Below, in pieces: positions 34,413-41,896 of a stretch of DNA of 52,574 nucleotides. The position numbers and the translations under genes were made by a program. Under the pieces are notes generated by a model. It worked only from the letters and a program-made list of their open reading frames with translations. It did no database searches and had not been told where the DNA came from. Source of the DNA: Dehalococcoidia bacterium (lineage in GTDB: Bacteria > Chloroflexota > Dehalococcoidia > Tepidiformales > Tepidiformaceae); NCBI GenBank assembly GCA_020847765.1, contig JADLBJ010000129.1, forward strand, positions 1 to 52,574, given 5' to 3'. The stretch's first letter is position 1; each line of letters starts with the position of its first letter.

Positions 34413-35351
34413 TCAAGCGAGGCAGCGCAGCGGTTGGCCGCCGTTGAATGCGAGCATCTCGTCGAAGATCTGGCCGTAGTCGAGGCGAGTGCCCAGCGGT
34501 TCCCCGCGCAGCTCCGAGTACACGCGGTGGATGTTCGCCACGAGCCGCTCGCGGTCATGCCAGTGCGCGAACGCCCCGAGTCCGGCGCCGCGGGCCACTT
34601 GCAGGGGCGGCTGACCCGCTTCGAAACCGCGGTGCGCCACCTCCTCCACGAAGCGGAGGTATGCCTCCACGTCGTCCAGCACGGCGGGGCCCGCCACCGG
34701 CCCGTGGCCCGGCACGATCGTGTCGGCACCCAGCGACCGCAGCCGTGCGATCGCCTCCAGCCACCCGGCGACCGACCCGGCCAGCGCGAACGGCGTTCCC
34801 CCGTTGAATACCAGGTCCCCCGCGAACAGCACGCCCCGTTCCGGGATCCAGGCGACGACGTCATTGGTCGTGTGGGCCGGCGCCATGACGGTCAACTCGA
34901 TTCGCAGGTCGCCCGCGTAGACATTGAGGCGGTCCTCGAACGTGACGAAAGGCGGGGTGACGGGGATATTCCCCCAATCGACGCCGGGAAAGAGGGCCAG
35001 GGTGGAATGGCCCGCGGCTATCATCTCCCGGCGGCACCGCTCGCTCGCGATGATGGCTGTTGCCGGCGCGAAGAGGACGTTGCCGTGCGTGTGGTCGCCG
35101 TGGCTGTGTGTGTTGATCAGCGCCGCCGGCGGCCGGTCGGTCACCTTCCGGATCGTTTCAACGAAAGCACGCGACCGCCGCTCCGTGAAGCAGGTGTCGA
35201 CCACCGTCACGGCATCCGGCCCGACGACGAAGCCAGTGTTGTTCAGCCCCCAGCTGCCGTCCGGCTGCAGATAGGCGAAGACCCCCGGGCTCACCTCTTC
35301 CAGCACCGGCACCGGCAGCTCCGTCCGGTCGTCGAGCCGTGCGCTCGTCAT
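34413..35351 (-). CDS. MBL-fold metallo-hydrolase
   Basis: 312 residues. The metal motif NTHSHGDHTHG (His82, His84, Asp86, His87), the second His in MAPAHTTNDV, the Asp in LFAGDLVFNGG and the His in IVPGHGPV are all present, so a binuclear zinc site is complete. Resembles SoxH/quinoprotein-relay-type and lactonase-like members; no substrate assigned. ATG with GGGAGGTG upstream and a TATACT box at about 35390 on the minus strand. No signal peptide seen. Confidence 0.88.
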   Translation of the reverse strand: MTSARLDDRTELPVPVLEEVSPGVFAYLQPDGSWGLNNTGFVVGPDAVTVVDTCFTERRSRAFVETIRKVTDRPPAALINTHSHGDHTHGNVLFAPATAIIASERCRREMIAAGHSTLALFPGVDWGNIPVTPPFVTFEDRLNVYAGDLRIELTVMAPAHTTNDVVAWIPERGVLFAGDLVFNGGTPFALAGSVAGWLEAIARLRSLGADTIVPGHGPVAGPAVLDDVEAYLRFVEEVAHRGFEAGQPPLQVARGAGLGAFAHWHDRERLVANIHRVYSELRGEPLGTRLDYGQIFDEMLAFNGGQPLRCLA

Positions 35352-35405
35352 GGCGACACCTCCCGGTCGGCGAGAGGCGGCCAGTATAGCCGATCCGGGG
35401 GCGCG

Positions 35406-36575
35406 CTAGCCGCGCGGCAGTCCGAGCCCCCGCGTCGCGATAATGCCCCGCTGGATTTCGCTCGTGCCCGCGGCGATGGTTGCCGAGGCCGCCTGCAGAT
35501 AGCTCGTCGCCTGGTCCAGCACCTCGTCCTTCGAGCCGTCGCGTAGCTGGCCCGCGAGACCGAGCAGGTGCATGCCCGTCAGGGCGATGCGCTGGCTCAT
35601 CTCGCTGCCGAAGACCTTGCTGGCGCTCGCTTCGTGGTTGGGCAGGAGCCCTTTCGCCTGCATCGTCGCCACGCGGTAGGCGAGGAATGTGCCGGCCCTG
35701 ACCTCTATCGCCCTCTCTGCCAGCTCGGTGCGCACGCCCGGCCGTTGCGCCACAAGCGCTGGCCGCTCCTTCGCCACCCGCACGAGCCGCTCCACTGCGC
35801 GACGGCCGCCCGCGAACGCCTGGATGCCGCTCCGTTCGAAATCGAGCGCCACGGCCATGTGGTACCAGCCGCGATTCACCTCACCAACCACCTGCGTCGC
35901 CGGCACGCGCACGTCCTCGAAGAAGATCTCGTTGAAGCCGTGTCGGTCGGCGATGTTGATCAGCGGCCGCACCGTCACCCCCGGCGACTTCATGTCGAGC
36001 AGGAACATGGTGATGCCCTTGTGCTTCGGCGCCTCCGGGTCCGTGCGCGCTGCCAGCCACCCCCAATCCGCGAGGTGCCCCCCGGTGGTCCAGATCTTCT
36101 GGCCGTTGATGACGTAGTCGTCGCCGTCGCGTACCGCCCGCGTCTGCATCGCGGCGAGGTCGCTCCCCGCGCCTGGCTCGCTGTAGAGCGTGCACCACCA
36201 GTCGTCCGCCCCCGCGATGCGGGGAATGAACCGCTGCTTCTGCGCCTCCGTCCCATAGAGCATCAGGCTGGGCCCGACCCAGGCGATCCCCATGTTCATC
36301 GAGGGTGCGCCGGCGTAGGCCATCTCCTCGTTGTAGACGAGCTGGCGCATGTGCGAGGCGCCGCCGCCGCCGTACTCCTTCGGCCAGGCCATCGCCAGCC
36401 AGCCGCGCGCCGCGAGCTTCTTCTGGAAGCCCATCGTGTAGTCGTACTCATCCTCCTTGCTCGCAAAGAGGCGGCCGCGGCCGGCGTCCGTCTCGCACTC
36501 CGGGTACTCGGCCGTCAGGAACTGCTTGACCTCGCGGCGGAACTCTTCCACGTCCGCGTTGAAAGCGAACTGCAT
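35406..36575 (-). CDS. Acyl-CoA dehydrogenase
   Basis: 389 residues from ATG 36575 (GAGGTG upstream). FAD-dependent: TLYSEPGAGSDLAAM and DDYVINGQKIWTTGGHLADW are the FAD/substrate signatures, and the C-terminal QRIALTGMHLLG and TSEIQRGIIATRGLGLPRG close the FAD site. It fits the FadE-type group used for branched or steroid-chain acyl-CoAs. The Glu base cannot be placed with certainty by eye. It lies 91 nt after the MFS gene on the same strand. Confidence 0.92.
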   Translation of the reverse strand: MQFAFNADVEEFRREVKQFLTAEYPECETDAGRGRLFASKEDEYDYTMGFQKKLAARGWLAMAWPKEYGGGGASHMRQLVYNEEMAYAGAPSMNMGIAWVGPSLMLYGTEAQKQRFIPRIAGADDWWCTLYSEPGAGSDLAAMQTRAVRDGDDYVINGQKIWTTGGHLADWGWLAARTDPEAPKHKGITMFLLDMKSPGVTVRPLINIADRHGFNEIFFEDVRVPATQVVGEVNRGWYHMAVALDFERSGIQAFAGGRRAVERLVRVAKERPALVAQRPGVRTELAERAIEVRAGTFLAYRVATMQAKGLLPNHEASASKVFGSEMSQRIALTGMHLLGLAGQLRDGSKDEVLDQATSYLQAASATIAAGTSEIQRGIIATRGLGLPRG

Positions 36576-36666
36576 CACAACACCTCGGGCACGATCTCGC
36601 GTGCGCGGAGCATAACAGATTGCGTCTGCCCGGCCGCCCCTCCTCCACGATCTTCGACACGGTTCC

Positions 36667-37962
36667 TCAGTCGGCGCCGCTCCGCGCGAGGTCCTCACCC
36701 CGCTCCGCGGTGCCCGTCTCTGCCCCGGACGTCAGGGCCGAGTGGGCCACGATCCGATAGGCGCGCAGCTCCGGCATCTTCGCCGCCACGAGCCCGAACA
36801 CGGCCAGGCAGCCGGCGCCGCCGCTGACGACGGCGAAGGTGGCGCTCGTCGCTGCCGCCACGAACCCGGACTCCACCGCCCCCAGCCGGTTCGAGGCGCC
36901 GATGAAGAGCATGTTCACCGCGCTCACTCGGCCGCGCAGCGCGTCCGGCGTCGCCAGCTGGATCGTCGTCTGCCGCATCACGACCGACACCTGGTCGGCC
37001 ATGCCAACCGCCATGTAGGCCGCCAGCGACAGCGGAAATGATCGGGACACGCCGAAGAGCATCGTCGCCAGCCCGAAACAGGCGACGGCGATCAGCAGCG
37101 CCCGCCCCGTCCGCTTCACCGGCGGCAGGAAGACAAGCCCGAACGACATGAGCACCGCACCCAGGTCGAGCGACGCCGCGAGCAAGCCGTAACCACGCGC
37201 GCCAACATGCGGAATGTCCTTCGCGTAGACCGGCAGCAGCGCGCTCGCCCCGCCGAAGATGACCGCGAACATGTCCAGTGTCATCGCCCCGAGCAGCACC
37301 TGCCGCCGCCAGACGAATTGCACGCCCTCCTTGATCGACCCGAGAGTCACCCCCCGCCGAGACCGTCCGTCCGGTCGCGGCCTCAGCAGTGAGACGGCCG
37401 CCAGGGAGCCGGCTGTCAGGATCGAAGCGAGCAGGTAAGCCGCCGCCACCCCTCGCAGCGAGATGAGCAGGCCCGCCAGCGCCGGCCCGCTGACGAAGCC
37501 GAGCTGCTGGATCGTCGAGCTCGTCGTGATCGCGTGCGGGAACGTCTCCGCCGTCACGAGCGAAGGCACCAGCGCCTGTCGCGCTGGCGTCTCGAAGGCA
37601 CTCGCCAGCGCCACACCCAGGACGAGCGCGTAGACGGCCGGCAGCCCCGGTGGCCCGCCCGCACTCACCACCGTCAGCGTCGTGATCGCCGCCAGCAGCC
37701 CTCCCTTCGCCAGCAGCACGACCCGCTTGCGGTCGTAACTGTCGGCCACGGCGCCGGCGACGAGCGTCATGAAGAGCGAGGGTGCGAACTGCACCAGCCC
37801 CAGCACGCCGAGCTGCAGGGTCGATCGGGAGACGTCGTACACCTGCCAGGCGACGGCCGCCTGAAGCGACGTCGCCCCGACGCTCGAGAGGACGAGGCTG
37901 AGCGCGTAGAGCGCAAAGTTCGGCTGGCGAACGGCGGAGAACGGGTCGTGGCGGCGGGTCAC
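36667..37962 (-). CDS. MFS transporter
   Basis: 431 residues from GTG 37962, the first start before the first membrane helix (FALYALSLVLSSVGATSLQ). About 12 hydrophobic segments; the loop 2-3 motif is present as GAVADSYDRKRVVLLA. It belongs to the MFS_3/enterobactin-exporter-like group of small-molecule exporters. The Gly/Ala-rich in-frame sequence upstream of 37962 belongs to the opposite strand's SDR gene. Substrate unknown. Confidence 0.9.
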   Translation of the reverse strand: MTRRHDPFSAVRQPNFALYALSLVLSSVGATSLQAAVAWQVYDVSRSTLQLGVLGLVQFAPSLFMTLVAGAVADSYDRKRVVLLAKGGLLAAITTLTVVSAGGPPGLPAVYALVLGVALASAFETPARQALVPSLVTAETFPHAITTSSTIQQLGFVSGPALAGLLISLRGVAAAYLLASILTAGSLAAVSLLRPRPDGRSRRGVTLGSIKEGVQFVWRRQVLLGAMTLDMFAVIFGGASALLPVYAKDIPHVGARGYGLLAASLDLGAVLMSFGLVFLPPVKRTGRALLIAVACFGLATMLFGVSRSFPLSLAAYMAVGMADQVSVVMRQTTIQLATPDALRGRVSAVNMLFIGASNRLGAVESGFVAAATSATFAVVSGGAGCLAVFGLVAAKMPELRAYRIVAHSALTSGAETGTAERGEDLARSGAD

Positions 37963-38112
37963 GTGCTGTCCAGGCCCAGGGCGGCCCCCTAACCGCCATC
38001 CTACCAGCCCCGCCAGCTTCGCCCGATGCGCCAGTCCCGCCCCCTGCCGATGCCTCGCCTCCTGGCGTAGCATGGCGCCCACGGCCGGCCCTGACCGGCA
38101 AGGAGTACGGCA

Positions 38113-38922
38113 ATGGACGAGCTGACAGGTCGAGTGGCGGTCATCACCGGCGGCGCGAGCGGCATCGGCCTGGCCACTGCCAGGGCCCTGGCGAAAGAGG
38201 GCATGAAGATCGTCCTCGCCGACGTCGAACAGGCCGCTCTGGATCGCGCCGTTGCCGATCTCGCCGCCGGCGGCGCCCAGGTCTTCGGCGTTCGTACCGA
38301 CGTCACCCAGCGCGCGGATCTCTTCGCCCTGGCCGACCGTACCTGGGATCGCTTCGGCGGCTGCCACGTGCTCTTCAACAACGCTGGCGTGGCCATCCAT
38401 GGCCCCATCGCCGAGATGACCGAAAACGACTGGAAGTGGGTCCTGGACGTCGACCTCTGGGGCCCCATCTACGGCGTGCAGGCGTTCCTCCCCCGCATGA
38501 TCGCCCAGGGAGAGGGGGGCCACGTCGTCAGCACGGCCTCCTTCGCCGGGCTCGTCGCCAACGAAGGGCTGGGGGTCTATTGCGTCGCCAAGTACGGCGT
38601 CGTCGCCATGATGGAGGTGTTGCAGCGCGAGCTCCGGCCACATCGCATCGGCTCGTCCGTGCTCTGCCCCATGCGCGTGGAGACGAACATCGGCACCTCC
38701 GAGCGCAATCGCCCGACCTCGCTCGGCGGTGGCGCGGCCGCTGTGGCCTCGGAAGAGGCAGGAGAGCCGCGGCCTCAGGCCGGCAGCGTCATCACCGTCG
38801 ACGAGGTTGCGCCCATGGTCGTGCGCGCCATCAAGGAAGACCGCCTCTACATTCTCACGCACCCCGAAAGCCGTGGCTTCATTCAGAACCGCTTCCGCCG
38901 CATCGAGCGTCACTTCGACTGA
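38113..38922 (+). CDS. SDR-family oxidoreductase
   Basis: 269 residues. Classical short-chain dehydrogenase: TGGASGIG (13-20), Asp in VLADVEQ suggesting NAD(H) preference, NNAGVA, Ser in STASFAG, and YCVAKYG with the catalytic Tyr/Lys. The C-terminal part (RFRRIERHFD) is like steroid or alcohol dehydrogenases of fatty-acid-degrading bacteria. ATG with AAGGAG upstream. Divergent from the MFS gene. Confidence 0.93.
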   Translation: MDELTGRVAVITGGASGIGLATARALAKEGMKIVLADVEQAALDRAVADLAAGGAQVFGVRTDVTQRADLFALADRTWDRFGGCHVLFNNAGVAIHGPIAEMTENDWKWVLDVDLWGPIYGVQAFLPRMIAQGEGGHVVSTASFAGLVANEGLGVYCVAKYGVVAMMEVLQRELRPHRIGSSVLCPMRVETNIGTSERNRPTSLGGGAAAVASEEAGEPRPQAGSVITVDEVAPMVVRAIKEDRLYILTHPESRGFIQNRFRRIERHFD

Positions 38923-39008
38923 GCGGCGGGCGGCGGTGATAGCCATAGTCCGTCGTCGCCCGTACAGTTCGTTGCGCCCAACTTCTCATCTCCTCGAGGT
39001 GAACAGTC

Positions 39009-39662
39009 ATGACCGGCACCCAAAGTGGCACGAATGACCTCTGGGAGGCGCTCTACACCCAGAACGCAATGCGCTACTTCCGCCCCGACCCCGTGCCCGA
39101 CGAGCTCGTCTGGAAGGTGATCGACGCGGCCATCCGGGCGCCGAGCGGCACAAATCTCCAGCCCTGGGGATTTGTCGTCGTGCGCGACGACGCGCTGCGC
39201 AGCCACGTCGCCGCCTGCGTGCGCGAACGGCTCCTGGGCACCGAGCAGATGCGCGGCTTCATCCAGCAGGGAGCGCAGTCGAAAGACCGCACCACGCGTC
39301 TGCTGATGACGGGCGTCAACCACATCGCCGAACACTTCGACTCGGCTCCGGTCTTCATCGTCCCCTGCCTGCACAACGTCACCTCACCCGCCCGCGAAGG
39401 CCTGCTCGCCGGGAGCTCCATCTACCAGGCAGTGCAGAACCTGCTCCTCGCGGCCCGCGGCCTCGGTCTCGGCACCCTCATGACCACGCTTCAGGTCACC
39501 GTCCCCGACCTCGCCGAGCGTCTGAAGCTGCCGGAGAACACGACTCCCGTCGCGCTCATCCCGCTCGGCTATCCCGCGCGCAACTTCGCCCCCGTCAAGC
39601 GCAAGCCGGCCGAAGAGGTGACCCACTGGGAGACCTGGGGGAGCGCACGCACCCGCGCCTGA
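39009..39662 (+). CDS. Nitroreductase-family protein
   Basis: 217 residues. FMN-binding fold: MRYFRPDPVPDELVWKVIDAAIRAPSGTNLQPW at the N-terminus (the SGTNLQPW phosphate-binding segment), SSIYQAVQNLLLAARGLGLGTLMTT in the middle, and IPLGYPARNFAPVKRKPAEEV at the end. NAD(P)H-dependent reduction of an unknown substrate. ATG with GAGGTGA upstream and TACAGT at about 38965. It converges on the ROK kinase gene, 7 nt apart. Confidence 0.92.
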   Translation: MTGTQSGTNDLWEALYTQNAMRYFRPDPVPDELVWKVIDAAIRAPSGTNLQPWGFVVVRDDALRSHVAACVRERLLGTEQMRGFIQQGAQSKDRTTRLLMTGVNHIAEHFDSAPVFIVPCLHNVTSPAREGLLAGSSIYQAVQNLLLAARGLGLGTLMTTLQVTVPDLAERLKLPENTTPVALIPLGYPARNFAPVKRKPAEEVTHWETWGSARTRA

Positions 39663-39669
39663 GCGACGC

Positions 39670-40620
39670 TCAGCCGCGCAGACGCTCGAAGGCGACGGCT
39701 GCCGCGCCGAGGAGGCCGGCGTCGTCGCCCAGCTCGCTCAGCCGGACGATCGTGCCGGAGGACGGTCCGTAGGCGATCGAGTACATCGCTTCGCGCATCG
39801 GCCCGAGGAGCGTCTCGCCCATCCCAAGAAGCCCGCCGCTGAGTGTGACCGCCTCCGGATTGAGGACGTTGATGAGTCCCCCGAGCGCGAGCCCGAGCAG
39901 GTGCCCCCCATTGCGGATCTCGGCCTCGCACTTGCGGTCGCCGGCTTCGGCCGCTCGCTGCAGGTCGGTCGCTGTCGGCTCGCGGTAGCCCACCAGTTCC
40001 TGCAGGACCGGCGAGGCGCCCGCCGCGAGCAGGCGGCGGGCTCGTTCGGCGAAAGCGACGCCGCTCACGAGCGCTTCCAGGCAGCCCCGTGACCCGCAGT
40101 TGCAGCGCGGCCCCGCCGGGTCGAGGACGACGTGCCCGATCTCGCCGGCCAGCCCCTTCGCCCCGCGGTACAGTTTGCCGTCGATCACGATCCCACCACC
40201 GATGCCGGTCCCCAGCGTCGCGTGCAGCAGATGGCGGGTGCCGCGCCCAGCGCCGAAGCGATGCTCGCCCAACGCCGCCGCGCTGGCGTCGTTCTCGATG
40301 AACGTCGGGATGCCGAGCGCCTGTCCGACCGGCGCCGTGAGATCCAGGTTCCGAAAACCGGGAATGTTCGGCGCCAGGATCACGGTGCCGGCATCCGCGT
40401 CTATCAGCCCGGCGACCGCGAGGCACAGGCCCGCCGGCCTTTCCGGGCTCGCGTCGGTAGTGACATGCAGGAGCCGGCCAATCTCCGCCAGGATGACGTC
40501 GGGCGCGGCTCCCTGCGGCGTGGGATCGACCCGTCGGGCGAGGATCTGCCCGGCCTCGTCGACGATAGCCGCGCGCAGGTTCGTGCCACCGAAATCTGCC
40601 GCAACCACAACGGGGGACAT
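39670..40620 (-). CDS. ROK-family sugar kinase (glucokinase-like)
   Basis: 316 residues. ADFGGTNLRAAIVDE is the phosphate-1 loop; ENDASAAALGEHRFGAG has the catalytic Asp; GTGIGGGIVIDGKLYRG is the ROK signature; HVVLDPAGPRCNCGSRGCLEAL carries the Zn-binding His/Cys set of ROK kinases. No HTH is present, so it is an enzyme rather than an NagC/XylR-type repressor. Glucose or another hexose is the likely substrate. The ATG lacks a clear ribosome site and has TACACT 6 nt upstream. Confidence 0.93.
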   Translation of the reverse strand: MSPVVVAADFGGTNLRAAIVDEAGQILARRVDPTPQGAAPDVILAEIGRLLHVTTDASPERPAGLCLAVAGLIDADAGTVILAPNIPGFRNLDLTAPVGQALGIPTFIENDASAAALGEHRFGAGRGTRHLLHATLGTGIGGGIVIDGKLYRGAKGLAGEIGHVVLDPAGPRCNCGSRGCLEALVSGVAFAERARRLLAAGASPVLQELVGYREPTATDLQRAAEAGDRKCEAEIRNGGHLLGLALGGLINVLNPEAVTLSGGLLGMGETLLGPMREAMYSIAYGPSSGTIVRLSELGDDAGLLGAAAVAFERLRG

Positions 40621-40626
40621 GCTCCG

Positions 40627-40632
40627 AGTGTA
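40627..40632 (-). promoter_or_regulatory. -10-like box for a leaderless ROK kinase transcript
   Basis: TACACT on the minus strand, 6 nt before the ATG at 40620. Confidence 0.4.
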
Positions 40633-40707
40633 CGCGACGCCGCTCGGCCCATGCGACGGAGAATGAGTGAATGCGGCGTCTCGCTTCCTCGCCGCGCTGT
40701 TGCGGCT

Positions 40708-41604
40708 TCAGGGGAAGGGCAGCGGGAGGCCGGCCAGGTCGACGCCCACGCCGATGTAGCTTTCGCCCGGCGCGACCACCGTCAGCGTCTGGACGTAGGC
40801 CGGCAGCCCCGGTCCGAAGTGGCGCCATTCGTCCGCGACCTGGTCCCACCGATAGACCATCATCAAACCGGGACCGGTGAGGAGGCTCTCGACTGCGGCC
40901 GCCTCCGCCTGCACCGGCCAGGAGAAACGGCTGCCAGCCGCAGACGTCGGCAGCGGCACGGGCCGGAAAGATGCCTCGCCGACGGAATCGGTCGCGGCGT
41001 TGACCGCCGAGGGTGCTGCCGGCGCCGTTGTCGCTTCGGCCGACGAGGCGGCTGCCGCCAACGGCAGCGGCTCAAGGGCCGCGCCGTCGTCCGTCGTCCC
41101 GAACTCCGTCGCCCAGTACCATCCATATTTCGACCCCGGCGCGAACACGCGGGCGACGCCCATCTGGCGGTAGTCCGGGCCGAGCATGTTCTCATTGTGC
41201 GAAGGTGAAGACTGGAACAGCGCGAAGGCTGCCGCCGCTGTCCCCTGGTTCGTGCCTGCCGCCAGGTTCTCGCCCGCCGGAATCGGGTAGCCGCAGTCCA
41301 CCGAACGCGTCCACGGGTCCCGGCCCAGCGAGTCGGTGTGGCCGAAGTAGCTATTGCGCGGCATGTCGTTCGCCATCCACTCCGCCTCGCGGTTCAGGTT
41401 GGCGGAAAGCGTCAGCCGCCGCAGGCCGTGGCCGGCACGATAGTCGTTGATGATGCCAAGGAAGGCCGTCTCCTCGCTGTCCATGCTCACGTTGTCGATC
41501 GCGCAGTTTCGCCCGGCAGTCGCCGGACGCGCTCCGCCGAACAGCAGCGGCGCCACCAGGACGCCGAGCACGGCCGTCAGTGCGAGGAATGCCCGGTGCG
41601 TCAT
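40708..41604 (-). CDS. Secreted CAP-superfamily (SCP/PR1) protein
   Basis: 298 residues from ATG 41604 (GGAGAG upstream). Signal peptide (AFLALTAVLGVLVAPLLFGG), then a CAP domain: FLGIINDYRAGHGLRRL, AEWMANDMPRNSYFGHTD, GENLAAG, SPSHNENMLGPDYRQMGVARVF. The His and Glu of the CAP site are present. A C-terminal domain of about 90 residues (VYRWDQVADEWRHFGPG) is like beta-rich units in Chloroflexi exported proteins. Bacterial CAP proteins are of uncertain function. Confidence 0.88.
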   Translation of the reverse strand: MTHRAFLALTAVLGVLVAPLLFGGARPATAGRNCAIDNVSMDSEETAFLGIINDYRAGHGLRRLTLSANLNREAEWMANDMPRNSYFGHTDSLGRDPWTRSVDCGYPIPAGENLAAGTNQGTAAAAFALFQSSPSHNENMLGPDYRQMGVARVFAPGSKYGWYWATEFGTTDDGAALEPLPLAAAASSAEATTAPAAPSAVNAATDSVGEASFRPVPLPTSAAGSRFSWPVQAEAAAVESLLTGPGLMMVYRWDQVADEWRHFGPGLPAYVQTLTVVAPGESYIGVGVDLAGLPLPFP

Positions 41605-41882
41605 CGCGTGGAACTCTCCGAAGAGCGACCCCCAGACTACCGCGTCTTTGCGATGAAATCGCCACATTCATAGCAAATCCCTGCAAAAACTGCCCAGGAA
41701 CGTAAAGGGCATAGTCGGGCAGACAGCATTCTGCGTCTCGGGTCCCTGCGGCACCGTCGCGCGCTTGCCAGACGGTTGCCCGGGATCGACCTCGGTGCCG
41801 CACCAGCTTCGAACGTGAGCGGCCCGTCGAGGCGAGGGCCTGCCCTCCCGTCCGGCCCGCTGGACCGGGCGAGGCCGCCTGC

Positions 41883-41888
41883 TAGAGT
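41883..41888 (+). promoter_or_regulatory. -10-like box for a leaderless double CoA-transferase transcript
   Basis: TAGAGT, 8 nt before the ATG at 41897, with no ribosome site. The 292 nt between this gene and the CAP gene hold no other clear element. Confidence 0.4.
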
Positions 41889-41896
41889 AGCGTCCC

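Noticed and set aside
36667-38946. MFS gene extending to 38946 as a 759-aa fusion
   Set aside because: The extra N-terminal 328 residues are antisense of the SDR gene; a GTG at 37962 directly precedes the first membrane helix.
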